A stretch of DNA of 64,000 nucleotides. Origin: Hydrogenophaga sp. (GTDB lineage Bacteria; Pseudomonadota; Gammaproteobacteria; Burkholderiales; Burkholderiaceae_C). A model generated the notes under the pieces. It was not told where the DNA came from and made no database searches. It saw only the letters and a list, made by a program, of their open reading frames with translations. Shown here piece after piece: positions 1 to 8,630 of this stretch (positions are counted from its first letter, which is position 1; every line of letters starts with the position of its first letter). Position numbers and translations under genes: made by a program. Location: assembly GCF_026125785.1 (NCBI RefSeq), contig NZ_JAHCKL010000005.1, forward strand, positions 165,398 through 229,397, in the 5' to 3' direction.

Positions 1-611
1 TCTGGGGCCTGCCGCACGAGCCCACGCCGCGCGAGAAGATCGCGGCCGGCTGCGACGTGGTGACCTTCAGCGGCGACAAGCTGCTGGGCGGACCGCAGGC
101 TGGCCTCATCGTGGGCAGCAAGGAGGCGGTGGGCCGCATCCGCAAGTTCCCGATGAAGCGCGCCTTGCGCATGAGCAAGCTGCCGCTGGCCGCGCTGGAG
201 GCCACGCTGATGCTCTACCTGCGGCCCGAACGCCTGGCGCAGGATCTGCCGACGCTGCGGCTGCTCACGCGCACGGCCGAGGCCATCCGCGAGCAGGCCG
301 ACAGCCTGCTCGCGGATGTGCAGAGCGCCGTGGCGCCGCGCTTCTCGGTGGAGGTGAAGGACATGCTGGGCCAGATCGGCTCGGGCTCGCTGCCGGTGGA
401 GCGCCTGCCATCGGCCGGCCTGGCGCTGGCGCCGGTTGGCAAGAAGGGCGCGGGACGCGCCCTGGACGAACTCGCTGCGGCGCTGCGCGCGCTGCCGCGC
501 CCCGTGATCGGGCGCGTGGCCGAAGACCGGCTGCTGCTCGACCTGCGCTGCCTTGAAGACAGCGCGGCCTTCGTGGCGCAGTTGCCTGCCCTGCGGCAGG
601 CGCTGGGCTGA
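1..611 (+). CDS. selA: L-seryl-tRNA(Sec) selenium transferase, 3' part
   Basis: SelA is the PLP enzyme that converts Ser-tRNA(Sec) to Sec-tRNA(Sec) using selenophosphate. The gene enters the window already in frame (codons run from base 3), so only the C-terminal ~200 residues are seen and the start lies outside. The segment FSGDKLLGGPQAG is the SelA signature around the PLP lysine (K in GDKLLG). LKRALR-type and LAALEATL-type motifs follow (here MKRALRMSKLPLAALEATL), as in bacterial SelA. The next gene begins 36 bp downstream on the same strand. selB and tRNA-Sec lie further down the same run of genes, which supports the identification. Nothing suggests a pseudogene in the visible part. Confidence 0.95.
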   Translation, partial: WGLPHEPTPREKIAAGCDVVTFSGDKLLGGPQAGLIVGSKEAVGRIRKFPMKRALRMSKLPLAALEATLMLYLRPERLAQDLPTLRLLTRTAEAIREQADSLLADVQSAVAPRFSVEVKDMLGQIGSGSLPVERLPSAGLALAPVGKKGAGRALDELAAALRALPRPVIGRVAEDRLLLDLRCLEDSAAFVAQLPALRQALG

Positions 612-647
612 CCGTTCCCCCACCCCAGGACAAGAGGAGCCTCGACG

Positions 648-1763
648 ATGAACACGCTGGATGCCCTGCAACCCATCATCACCGACACCTTGGAGCCGTT
701 GGCATTGCGCACCGATGCCGAGGCCCGTTTTCCTCGAGAGATGATCTCGGCACTGGGCCAGGCCGGGCTGCTCGGCCTGGTCAGCGCGGTGTCGGTGGGC
801 GGGCAGGGCAAGGGCCTGCGCGAGGCGGTCGACGTGGTGTCCCGCATCGCGCAGACCTGCCCATCCACGGCCATGGTGGTGTGCATGCACTACTGCGCCA
901 CCGCCGTCATCGAGGCGTTCGGGGCGGAGCCGGTGCGCCGCGCCATCGCGCAGGGGCAGCACCTGAGCACGCTGGCCTTTTCCGAGGCGGAATCGCGCAG
1001 CCACTTCTGGGCGCCTGTGGGGACGGCCAGCGCCGAGGGCGACGCCGTGGTGCTGGACGCGCGCAAGAGCTGGGTTACGTCCGCCTTTGAGGCCGACAGC
1101 TACGTCTGGTCCAGCAAGCCGCTGGCGGCCGAGGGTGCCAGCTCGCTGTGGCTGGTCGACGCGAAACTGCCAGGGTTGAGCCAGCCTGGTCATTTCGATG
1201 GCCTGGGCCTGCGTGGCAATGCGTCCACGCCCATCACCGCGAAAGGCGTGCGCGTGAAGGCCGGTGACCGCCTGGGCGAGGATGGCAAGGGCTTTGACAC
1301 CATGATGGGCGTGGTGCTGCCCTGGTTCGTGTCGCTGAGCGCGGCCTGCTCGGTTGGGATCATGGAAGGCGCCATCGCGCGTGCCGCCGGCCATGCCGGC
1401 GGAACCCGGCACCAGCACCTGGGTTCGTCGCTGGCCGATCTGCCCACCATCCGCGCCTACCTTGCGCGCGCCCGCATCAAGGCGGACATGTCGCGCGCGC
1501 TGCTCGACGACACCGTGGCCGCGATCGGCGCGGGCCGGCCGGACACCATGCTGCGGGTCCTGGAGGTCAAGGCCGCGGCGGCGGAGCACGCGCTGGAGGT
1601 CACCGACATCGCCATGCGGGTGTGCGGCGGCGCGGCGTTCCGCAAGGAAGCCGGCATCGAGCGTCTGTTCCGCGATGCGCGCGCCTCCAGCGTGATGGCG
1701 CCGACTTCCGATGTGCTGTACGACTTCATCGGCAAGGCCGTCACCGGCCTGCCGCTGTTCTAG
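648..1763 (+). CDS. Acyl-CoA dehydrogenase-fold flavoprotein, probably not a dehydrogenase
   Basis: This 371-residue protein has the acyl-CoA dehydrogenase fold throughout: an N-terminal helical domain, a beta domain around TLAFSEAESRSHFWAP, and a C-terminal helical domain ending in RLFRDARASSVMAPTSD. In true acyl-CoA dehydrogenases the last motif reads like YEGT, with Glu as the catalytic base. Here the aligned residue is Ala351. Loss of that Glu is typical of the flavin-dependent monooxygenase branch of the fold (DszC and SfnB type), which acts on organosulfur compounds. A strong AGAGGAG site lies 12 bp before the ATG. It follows selA by 36 bp and precedes a PhnD-like gene by 11 bp. An oxidative role on an organoselenium or organosulfur substrate is inferred from context only. 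Confidence 0.75.
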   Translation: MNTLDALQPIITDTLEPLALRTDAEARFPREMISALGQAGLLGLVSAVSVGGQGKGLREAVDVVSRIAQTCPSTAMVVCMHYCATAVIEAFGAEPVRRAIAQGQHLSTLAFSEAESRSHFWAPVGTASAEGDAVVLDARKSWVTSAFEADSYVWSSKPLAAEGASSLWLVDAKLPGLSQPGHFDGLGLRGNASTPITAKGVRVKAGDRLGEDGKGFDTMMGVVLPWFVSLSAACSVGIMEGAIARAAGHAGGTRHQHLGSSLADLPTIRAYLARARIKADMSRALLDDTVAAIGAGRPDTMLRVLEVKAAAAEHALEVTDIAMRVCGGAAFRKEAGIERLFRDARASSVMAPTSDVLYDFIGKAVTGLPLF

Positions 1764-1774
1764 GGGGTACCCAC

Positions 1775-2635
1775 ATGACCCGTGACACGCTGCTGATGGG
1801 GGCTGTGGCCTACGCGCCCAAGGTGGTCACCATCTGGGAGGGCTTCAAGGCGCACTTCCACCGCCACGGCCTGGCCTTCGACTACGTGCTGTATTCCAAC
1901 TACGAACGCCAGGTGCAGGCGCAGTTCGAAGGGGCCATTCACCTCGCCTGGAATTCGCCATTGGCCTGGGTGCGCGCCGAGCGCATCGCGCGCCACCGTG
2001 GGCAGACGGTGGCGGCGGTGGCCATGCGCGACACCGACTGCGACCTGCGCTCGCTGGTGGTGGTGCGGGCCGACAGCGCGGTGCAGTCGCTGGCCGACCT
2101 GCGTGGGCGCACCGTGGGTGTGGGCGCGATCGATTCGCCACAGGCCACGCTGATCCCCCTGGGCCAGTTCCGCGCCGAGGGCCTGGTGCCCGGCCGGGAC
2201 TTCACCGTGCGCCGCTTCGACGTGCTTGGCGGCAAGCATGGCGACCACATCGGCGGCGAGCGCGATGCCGCGACCGCGCTGATGGCCGGGGAGGTGGATG
2301 CGTGCTGCCTGATCGATGGCAATCACCTGGCCTTCGGCCTCGATGGCACGCTGCCGCCGGGAGCCACCCGCATCGTGGCGCGCACGGGGGCATACGACCA
2401 CTGCAACTTCACCACCAGCCCGGACGCGCCCCAGGCGCTGGTCGATCGCTTCGTGGCCCTGCTGATGGCCATGCGCTGGGACGATCCGCAGGTACGACCC
2501 TTGCTGGAACTGGAGGGCCTGCGCGAGTGGCGCTGCGGCCGCACCAGTGGCTATGCGTTGCTGGAGCGCGCGGTCGACGACGAGGGGTTCTACAGCCATG
2601 ATGGCGACATCCTCCCGGCCGACTATCGGTATTGA
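1775..2635 (+). CDS. PhnD-like (phosphonate-type) binding protein without signal peptide
   Basis: This is a 286-residue periplasmic-binding-protein-fold protein of the PhnD/phosphite-phosphonate group. Typical segments are AWNSPLAWVRA, DLRGRTVGVGAIDSPQATLIPL and GEVDACCLIDGNH. The ATG at 1775 is chosen because it starts 11 bp after the preceding stop and leaves a complete domain; longer in-frame starts would lie inside the upstream gene. The N-terminus (MTRDTLLMGAVAYAPK) runs straight into the first beta strand, with no signal peptide or membrane segment, so the protein should stay in the cytoplasm. That is unusual for this family, and the operon encodes a second, exported PhnD-like protein. 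It could be an intracellular ligand sensor or carrier, or a diverged enzyme; I cannot tell which. Confidence 0.7.
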   Translation: MTRDTLLMGAVAYAPKVVTIWEGFKAHFHRHGLAFDYVLYSNYERQVQAQFEGAIHLAWNSPLAWVRAERIARHRGQTVAAVAMRDTDCDLRSLVVVRADSAVQSLADLRGRTVGVGAIDSPQATLIPLGQFRAEGLVPGRDFTVRRFDVLGGKHGDHIGGERDAATALMAGEVDACCLIDGNHLAFGLDGTLPPGATRIVARTGAYDHCNFTTSPDAPQALVDRFVALLMAMRWDDPQVRPLLELEGLREWRCGRTSGYALLERAVDDEGFYSHDGDILPADYRY

Positions 2636-3803
2636 GGCGCTGGGCCTGGACCAGGGCGCGCTGCTGCTGATCCGCCGTGCGCTGGCGCGGGTGCCGGCGG
2701 GTGGCGAACTGGTGGTGTACGGCCACGCGCCAGGCTGGTACGACCACCTGGCCGCCTGGTGCCGCCAGACCGGCCATGGCCTGCGCATGGAGGCCGGGCA
2801 GGCGGTGGTGACCCGCGGCGCGCAGGCCGAAGGGCGCTGGCGCGGCGCCCTGGACAGTGGCCCCGCGCGCGTGGATGCCACACACCCGCCTGCGCAGGAG
2901 GCCCAGGCCTGCTGGGGGCTGGCCGCGCGCGGCGCGCGGGTGGAGGCGGGCAGCCCGGCATGGGCCTTTGCGCTGCGCCGCCGCCATGAGCTGTGGGCCG
3001 AGACGGCGGGAGAGCTGCACCGCCAGGCCATGGCCGCGCAATGGGACCCGCAGACCGCGATCGACTGGGAGGAGCCGTTCACGCTGGACGACGAGGTCGA
3101 GGACGCGGTGGTGCAGGTGATGACCTACCTGATCGAGAACGAGAACGCGGCGCTGCTGGTGCCCGCGCGCCACCTGGGCCAGATCCATCCCCACTACCGC
3201 GAGGTGCTGCAGTGCCTGGCGCAGCAGTGTGCCGACGAAGCCCGCCATGTGGAGGTGTTCACCCGCCGCGCGCTGCTGCGCGGGCGTGCGCCCGCACTGT
3301 CCACTGCGGGCGGGCAGGCCTCGCTGCAGACCTTGTTCGACGCGCCCGATTTTTCGGTGGCGACGTTTCTGCTCGGTGTGTTGGGCGAAGGCAGTTTCGT
3401 CAACCTGCTCAACTTCCTGCATGAGCATGCGCCCGATCCGGTCACGCGCCAGATCGCCCGCCTGACCGCGCGCGACGAGGCCCGCCATGTCGCGTTCGGC
3501 ATGGCCCACCTGGAGTACCGGCTCTCGGTGGAGCCCGGCTTTCAGACGCGCCTTCGCAACGCCGTGGAACTGCGCTACGACGCCCTGGCAGGCACCGCCG
3601 GACTCAACGAGGAGGTCTTCGATGCGCTGGTGCTGCTGGCGGCGGGCGCGCTGTCGCCGCAGGCCATCGCGCGCGGCCACGCCGCCGTGCAGGACCTCAA
3701 GGCCGAAATGGCCACCGGCCGGCGCGCACGCCTGGCGCGCCTGGGTTTTGCCCGCGAGGAGGCGCAGCGCCTGGCGGATCTGCACACGCGCAACTTCATG
3801 TGA
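2601..3803 (+). CDS. TusA-like domain fused to di-iron ferritin-like domain
   Basis: This 400-residue two-domain protein starts at either of two adjacent ATG codons (2598 or 2601), overlapping the upstream gene by about 35 bp. Residues ~10-72 align with TusA/SirA: ALGL, then a helix, then an AGGELVVYG strand, then AAWCRQTGHGL. The sulfur-carrying Cys of the TusA CPxP motif is replaced (ALGLDQG, Gln18), while the second TusA-type Cys is kept (Cys54). Residues ~150-390 form a four-helix ferritin-like di-iron domain with Glu179/181, EARH at 213-216, Glu263 and DEARH at 292-296. TusA-family proteins carry sulfur, and YedF is a selenium-linked member. Ferritin-like domains of this type bind oxygen-activating iron pairs. 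The fusion and its place in a sel operon suggest oxidative handling of selenium or sulfur; the reaction is unknown. Confidence 0.75.
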   Translation: MATSSRPTIGIEALGLDQGALLLIRRALARVPAGGELVVYGHAPGWYDHLAAWCRQTGHGLRMEAGQAVVTRGAQAEGRWRGALDSGPARVDATHPPAQEAQACWGLAARGARVEAGSPAWAFALRRRHELWAETAGELHRQAMAAQWDPQTAIDWEEPFTLDDEVEDAVVQVMTYLIENENAALLVPARHLGQIHPHYREVLQCLAQQCADEARHVEVFTRRALLRGRAPALSTAGGQASLQTLFDAPDFSVATFLLGVLGEGSFVNLLNFLHEHAPDPVTRQIARLTARDEARHVAFGMAHLEYRLSVEPGFQTRLRNAVELRYDALAGTAGLNEEVFDALVLLAAGALSPQAIARGHAAVQDLKAEMATGRRARLARLGFAREEAQRLADLHTRNFM

Positions 3804-3855
3804 CCCCGTGACGACGCGCCGATTTTTCCCGCAACCACAAAGAAGGAGACCCGCC

Positions 3856-5211
3856 ATGAGCCTTGATCGCCGCCATTTCCTCGCAGCCGGTGCCGGTGCC
3901 GCCGGTGCACTGCTCGCCGGCTGCGCTTCCACAGGGCCAGCCGCATCCCGCCCCGCGCAGCCGTTCTTCATTGGCAGCCCCGCGCAGATGCTGATGCCCA
4001 AGGGCAAGGCACCCCGCGTGGTGGTGTGTGGCGGCGGCTGGGGCGGCCTCACCACGGCCAAGTACCTGCGCCAGCTTGCACCCTCGGCCGAGGTGGTGCT
4101 GCTGGAGCGCAACCCGGTGTTCTTCTCCTGCCCGATCAGCAACAAGTGGCTGGTCGACATGGTGGACACCAGCTTCATCACGCACGACTACCTGCGCGTG
4201 TCGGCCCAGCACGGCTACCGCTTCGTGCAGTGCGAGGTGCTGGAGATCGACCGCGGCGCCCGGCGCGTGGTGACCAGCCAGGGCGCGCTGGACTACGACT
4301 ACCTGGTGATCGCGCCCGGCATCCGCTACAACTACGAAGCCTGGTTCGGCAACGACCGCGCCATCGCGGACGCCACCCGCACGCGCTTTCCGGCCGCCTA
4401 CGTGAGCAACGCCGAACACTTTGCCCTGAAGAAGGCCTTGCACGGCTTCAAGGGCGGTGACTGGGTGATGACGCTGCCGCCGCCACCGCAGCGCTGCCCG
4501 CCTTCGCCCTATGAACGGGCCTGCATGGTGGCTTGGTACTTCAAGGCCAACAAGATCAAGGGCCGGGTCACCATCCTGGACCACAAGGACGGTGTGCGCC
4601 CCATCGGCCCGGGTTTCAGGGCCGCCTTCACCGAGCTCTACAAGGACTACATCACCTACGTGCCCAATGCGCACGTGCAGTCCATAGACCCGTTCAAGAA
4701 GGAAATCAAGACCGATGCGGGCGACATGAAGTTCGACCATGCCGTGCTGATGGCGCCCCACCAGGCCGGCGACCTGGCCTGGAAGGCCGACGCCATCGGC
4801 CTGAACTCCCAGGGCAAGTACACCGGCTGGGCCGACGTCGACCCGCTGATGCTGAACCTCAAGAACGACCCGAACGTCTACGTGATCGGCGACGCCGTGG
4901 GCTTCGTCTCGCCGCAGTTCGCCTTCTACCCCAAGAGCGCCCACGTGGCCAACCAGCATGGGCACATCGTCGCGGCCTACATCGCCGAACGCGTGGCTGG
5001 CCGCAGCCCCAAGGCCACGCTGCCCGACAACCTCTGCTACATGATGGTCAACGGCGATCCGCGCGAGGCCATCAGCGTGCAGTTCGACTACAAGGTCAAC
5101 GCCCAGGGCGTGATCGAGCAGACGCAGATCGACATCAACCAGCGCAGCGCGGACCTGGTGCGCGAGAACTTCCGCTGGGCCGGTCTGAAGTTCGACGACA
5201 TGTTCTCCTGA
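3856..5211 (+). CDS. Exported FccB/sulfide dehydrogenase-like FAD oxidoreductase
   Basis: This 451-residue flavoprotein of the flavocytochrome c sulfide dehydrogenase (FccB/SoxF) group oxidises sulfide-like substrates outside the cytoplasm in known members. The N-terminus carries a twin-arginine motif (DRRHFL) and a lipobox-like LAGC (Cys23), so a Tat-exported lipoprotein is possible. The FAD-binding GGGWGG lies at 59-64 and the second nucleotide-binding stretch VYVIGDAVGF near 341-350. The family motif RCPPSPYER carries Cys214, one half of the redox disulfide known from FccB. The partner Cys, usually within a GWCPVD-type motif, is Ala326 here (GWADVD). The ATG at 3856 sits 8 bp behind AGAAGGAGA. 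Substrate may be sulfide or selenide; the lost Cys argues for altered chemistry. Confidence 0.8.
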   Translation: MSLDRRHFLAAGAGAAGALLAGCASTGPAASRPAQPFFIGSPAQMLMPKGKAPRVVVCGGGWGGLTTAKYLRQLAPSAEVVLLERNPVFFSCPISNKWLVDMVDTSFITHDYLRVSAQHGYRFVQCEVLEIDRGARRVVTSQGALDYDYLVIAPGIRYNYEAWFGNDRAIADATRTRFPAAYVSNAEHFALKKALHGFKGGDWVMTLPPPPQRCPPSPYERACMVAWYFKANKIKGRVTILDHKDGVRPIGPGFRAAFTELYKDYITYVPNAHVQSIDPFKKEIKTDAGDMKFDHAVLMAPHQAGDLAWKADAIGLNSQGKYTGWADVDPLMLNLKNDPNVYVIGDAVGFVSPQFAFYPKSAHVANQHGHIVAAYIAERVAGRSPKATLPDNLCYMMVNGDPREAISVQFDYKVNAQGVIEQTQIDINQRSADLVRENFRWAGLKFDDMFS

Positions 5212-5257
5212 TTCACCGCCTCCCCACCCCGCAACCTCACCTGAAAGGCTCCACCAC

Positions 5258-6133
5258 ATGAACTCCATCCTCCACCGCGTCGCCCGTCGGGCGCGCCTGC
5301 TGACCGCCGTGGCGGCCTTGTCTTTGTGTGCGGGCGCGCATGCGCAGGCCAGCTTCAAGGTCACCACCATCCCGGAAGAGGCGGCCTCGGAGCAGATCCG
5401 CAAGTTCGGCCCGATGGTGAAGTACCTGGAGCGCAGCCTGGGCACCAAGGTGGAGTTCGTGCCCGTCAGCGATTACCCCGCAGCCGTGGAGGCGCTGGTG
5501 AACAAGCAGGTGGACCTGGTCTGGTTCGGCGGCTTTACCTTCGTGCAGGCCAAGCTGCGCTCCGGCGACAAGGTGGTGCCGCTGGTGCAGCGCGAGGAAG
5601 ACACACAGTTCCGCTCCGTGTTCATCACGCAGAAGGACTCGGGCATCAAAACCCTGGCCGACCTCAAGGGCAAGCAGGTGAGCTTCGGTTCGGCCTCCAG
5701 CACCTCCGGCCACCTCATGCCGCGCAGCTTCCTGCTGGAGGCGGGCATCGAGCCCGAGCGCGACTTCAAGCGCGTGGCCTTCTCCGGCGCGCACGACGCC
5801 ACCATCGCCTCGGTGGTCAGCGGCCGTGTGGACGCCGCCGCGCTGGACATCACGGTCTGGCGCAAGTTCGTGAGCGAGAACAAAGTCGACACGAGCAAGG
5901 TGGACGTGTTCTACACCACGCCGCCGTACTTCAACTACAACTGGTCGGTGCATGCGGACATGCCAGCGGCGCAGCGCGAGAAGGTGACAAAGGCCCTGCT
6001 GGCGCTGAGCACAGACAACCCCGAGGGCAAGGAGGTCCTGGGGCTGGCGCGCGCCACGCGCTACGTGCCCACCAAACCCGAAAACTACAAGGGGCTGGAG
6101 GCCGCGGGCCGCAGCGCGGGCCTGATCAAATGA
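5258..6133 (+). CDS. Periplasmic PhnD-type binding protein, putative selenium-compound importer
   Basis: This 291-residue substrate-binding protein of the phosphate/phosphonate (PhnD) family has an N-terminal signal peptide (RRARLLTAVAALSLCAGAHA, cleavage after AHA). Family segments visible are LVNKQVDLVWFGGFTFVQA, DLKGKQVSFGSASSTSGHL and VVSGRVDAAALDITVW. A GAAAGG site precedes the ATG. The stop overlaps the start of the ATPase gene (ATGA), and both permeases follow, so this is the binding component of the importer. A PhnD-related group in genomes with Sec machinery is annotated as putative selenate ABC transporter binding protein; that is recalled, not checked. The context between selA and selB fits, but phosphonate, phosphite or an organoselenium ligand remains possible. 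Confidence 0.85.
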   Translation: MNSILHRVARRARLLTAVAALSLCAGAHAQASFKVTTIPEEAASEQIRKFGPMVKYLERSLGTKVEFVPVSDYPAAVEALVNKQVDLVWFGGFTFVQAKLRSGDKVVPLVQREEDTQFRSVFITQKDSGIKTLADLKGKQVSFGSASSTSGHLMPRSFLLEAGIEPERDFKRVAFSGAHDATIASVVSGRVDAAALDITVWRKFVSENKVDTSKVDVFYTTPPYFNYNWSVHADMPAAQREKVTKALLALSTDNPEGKEVLGLARATRYVPTKPENYKGLEAAGRSAGLIK

Positions 6134-6969
6134 GTGGTCTGGCGGTCGAGCTCGATCGCCTGGGCGTGAGGCATCCGGCCGCACGCGACGGTGCCGCGCC
6201 CGCGCTGGCGGACTTGAGCGTGCGGGTGGCGCCCGGCGAACAGGTGGTGGTGATCGGCCCCTCGGGGGCTGGCAAGACCACGCTGTTGCATGCGCTGGGC
6301 TGTGCCCTGCCACCTTCGGCTGGCAGCCTGCGCCTGGATGGGCAAGACCCCTGGACACTGGGCGCGGCGGACCTGCGCCGCCTGCGCGCACGGCTGTTTC
6401 TGGCGCCGCAGACGCCACCGCTGCCTCCGCGCCAGCGCGTGGTGACTTCGGTGCTGGCGGCGCGGCTGCCGCAGATGGGGCTGTGGGCCAGCCTGGCCTC
6501 GCTGGTGCATCCGCGCGGTGCGCCGCAGGCGCATGCGGCGCTGGAGCGCTTCGATCTGGGCGACAAACTGTGGGAGCGGGTGGACAGGCTTTCCGGCGGC
6601 GAGCGCCAGCGCGTGGGCCTGGCCCGTGCGCTGCTCGCGCCGGCCGCGCTGTGGCTGATCGACGAACCGCTCTCGGCCCTGGATCCGGCGCGCGCCACCC
6701 TGGCGCTGCGCGCGCTCACGCAAGTGGCGCGGGAGCGGGGCGTGACCCTGTTGGCCACCCTGCACCAGGTGGACCTGGCGCTGGCGAACTTTCCGCGCGT
6801 GCTGGGTCTGCGCGATGGCAGGCTCGCGTTCGACCTGCCTGCGGAGCAGGTGACGCCGGCTCTGCTGGCCGAGCTCTACGCCAGCTTCGAACACGAGCTG
6901 CAGGGGCTGGCGCCGCAGGCCGAGGCCCCTGTGGCCGGTACGGCGGCCGCACCCGCCATGCACTGTTGA
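6130..6969 (+). CDS. PhnC-type ABC transporter ATP-binding protein
   Basis: This 279-residue ABC ATPase couples ATP hydrolysis to import through the two permeases encoded downstream. Walker A is GPSGAGKT at 43-50, the ABC signature LSGGERQ at 154-160 and Walker B LWLIDEP at 174-180. The start at 6130 overlaps the preceding stop by 4 bp (ATGA), which implies translational coupling to the binding-protein gene; longer in-frame starts inside the upstream gene are not credible. The closest family is PhnC, the ATPase of phosphonate-type importers. The C-terminus has a short Ala/Pro-rich tail after the catalytic core. Confidence 0.9.
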   Translation: MSGLAVELDRLGVRHPAARDGAAPALADLSVRVAPGEQVVVIGPSGAGKTTLLHALGCALPPSAGSLRLDGQDPWTLGAADLRRLRARLFLAPQTPPLPPRQRVVTSVLAARLPQMGLWASLASLVHPRGAPQAHAALERFDLGDKLWERVDRLSGGERQRVGLARALLAPAALWLIDEPLSALDPARATLALRALTQVARERGVTLLATLHQVDLALANFPRVLGLRDGRLAFDLPAEQVTPALLAELYASFEHELQGLAPQAEAPVAGTAAAPAMHC

Positions 6970-6978
6970 GTCCGCCGC

Positions 6979-7809
6979 ATGGGCACGCACGCGATCAACA
7001 TCCACCGCGACCCGGCCTGGCGCGGCCGTGTGTTCTGGACCCTGGCCGCCGCCGCGCTGCTGGGGCCCGCGCTGGTGGCGGTGGAGTTCAAGGTCTGGCT
7101 GCTGTTCGCGCCCGACAACCTGCGTGTCACCCTGCGTTTCCTCGGCGACTTTCTGCCGCCGGCCATGTCGGCCGAGTTCCTCTCGATGGTGCTGCGCGAA
7201 ACCTGGCGCACCGTTGCCATCGCTTCGGCGGCCATGGTGCTGGCGCTGCTGCTGGCGGTTCCACTGACGCTGCTGTCGAGCGCGGCGCTCTCGGTGTCTT
7301 CGCTTTCGGGCCGCATGCACCCTCTGGCCTGGGCGGTGCGGCAGGCCGTGCGCCTGTTGCTGGTGGTGCTGCGCAGCGTGCCGGAGCTGGTGTGGGCTCT
7401 GGTGTTCGTGCGCGTGGTCGGCCTGGGACCCAGCGCGGGTGTGCTGGCGATCGCACTCACCTACGCAGGCATGCTGGGCAAGGTGTACGGGGAGATCCTG
7501 GAGAGCGGCGACCTGCATCCCACACGCTCGCTGCTGCGCAACGGCAGCGGCCGCCTGCAGGCGTTTCTCTATGCGTTGCTGCCCGGCAATTCGCGCGAAC
7601 TCACCAGCTACACCGTGTACCGCTGGGAGTGCGCGATCCGATCATCGGCGGTGCTGGGCTTCGTCGGCGCTGGCGGCCTGGGTCAGCAGCTCGACGCGTC
7701 GATGAAGATGTTCAACGGCGGCGAGGTGGCCACCATCCTCGTGGCTTTCGTGCTGCTGGTGGCGCTGGCCGATGCGGTCAGCGCGCAACTGCGCAAGGCC
7801 CTGGGTTGA
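6979..7809 (+). CDS. PhnE-type ABC transporter permease 1
   Basis: This is a 276-residue inner-membrane permease with several hydrophobic segments, including one near residues 10-35 and one near 75-95 (IASAAMVLALLLAVPLTLLSS). The PhnE-type signature FVGAGGLGQQL near residue 230 and the EAA-like cytoplasmic loop (YALLPGNSRELTSYTVYRWE) place it in the phosphonate-type permease family. The gene starts 9 bp after the ATPase stop. It is followed 11 bp later by a second permease with the same motifs, so the importer channel is probably a heterodimer. Confidence 0.88.
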   Translation: MGTHAINIHRDPAWRGRVFWTLAAAALLGPALVAVEFKVWLLFAPDNLRVTLRFLGDFLPPAMSAEFLSMVLRETWRTVAIASAAMVLALLLAVPLTLLSSAALSVSSLSGRMHPLAWAVRQAVRLLLVVLRSVPELVWALVFVRVVGLGPSAGVLAIALTYAGMLGKVYGEILESGDLHPTRSLLRNGSGRLQAFLYALLPGNSRELTSYTVYRWECAIRSSAVLGFVGAGGLGQQLDASMKMFNGGEVATILVAFVLLVALADAVSAQLRKALG

Positions 7810-7820
7810 AGGGGCGCTCC

Positions 7821-8630
7821 ATGAACGCGAGACAACCGACCCTGCCGCCCCAGCCGCCCCGTGCCTGGGGTGTGCGGCTGTTGCTCCTGGGCATGGTGGT
7901 GCTGGCGGTCGCCAGCTTCGTCGAGGTCGGGGTGGACTGGGGGCGCCTGTTCTCGGTGGATGCCGCGCAGAAGATGGGTCGCTTCCTGGGCGAGATGGCT
8001 CAGCCTGCCATGGAGCCCGCGTTCCTGGCGCGGCTGGGCATCGCGACACTGGAGACGCTGGCCATGTCGGCCGTAGGCACTTTGCTGGCGGCCGTGTTCG
8101 GTCTGCTGCTGGCCTTGCCGGCCAGCCGCCTGCCAGGCCAGACCGCAGGGCTGTGGCGTGCGCCCACGCGCTGGTTGCTCAATGTGTTGCGCTCCATTCC
8201 TGAACTGGTGTGGGCCGCGCTGCTGCTCATCTCGGCAGGGCTCGGACCGCTCGCGGGCACATTGGCGCTGGCGCTGCACACCACCGGTGTCCTGGGGCGT
8301 CTCTTTGCCGAAGTGATCGAGAACGCGCCCGATGGACCGGCGTTCGCGTTGCGCGTGCAGGGCGTGCCCGGCGGCCGGGCCTTTCTCTATGCCACCTTTC
8401 CGCTGGCACTGCCGCAGTTGCTGTCCTACACGCTCTACCGCTGGGAAAACAACATCCGTGCGGCGGCGGTGCTCGGCGTCGTGGGCGGCGGCGGCCTGGG
8501 CCAGATGCTGTCCTACCACATGGGGTTGTTCCATATGCGCGAGACTGGCGGCATTCTGTTGGCCACCATCCTGCTGGTGGCCTTGGTGGACCTGCTGTCC
8601 ACCGTCGCGCGAAAGGTACTCAACCCATGA
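7821..8630 (+). CDS. PhnE-type ABC transporter permease 2
   Basis: This 269-residue inner-membrane permease is homologous to the preceding one: [33 protein letters not shown] and [11 protein letters not shown] match its LRSVPELVWALVF, YALLPGNSRELTSYTVYRWE and FVGAGGLGQQL. The ATG at 7821 follows the upstream stop by 11 bp and gives a normal PhnE-like length. Its stop codon overlaps the selB start (ATGA at 8627-8630). That overlap is the best sequence evidence that the transporter and the Sec elongation factor belong to one transcript. Confidence 0.88.
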   Translation: MNARQPTLPPQPPRAWGVRLLLLGMVVLAVASFVEVGVDWGRLFSVDAAQKMGRFLGEMAQPAMEPAFLARLGIATLETLAMSAVGTLLAAVFGLLLALPASRLPGQTAGLWRAPTRWLLNVLRSIPELVWAALLLISAGLGPLAGTLALALHTTGVLGRLFAEVIENAPDGPAFALRVQGVPGGRAFLYATFPLALPQLLSYTLYRWENNIRAAAVLGVVGGGGLGQMLSYHMGLFHMRETGGILLATILLVALVDLLSTVARKVLNP

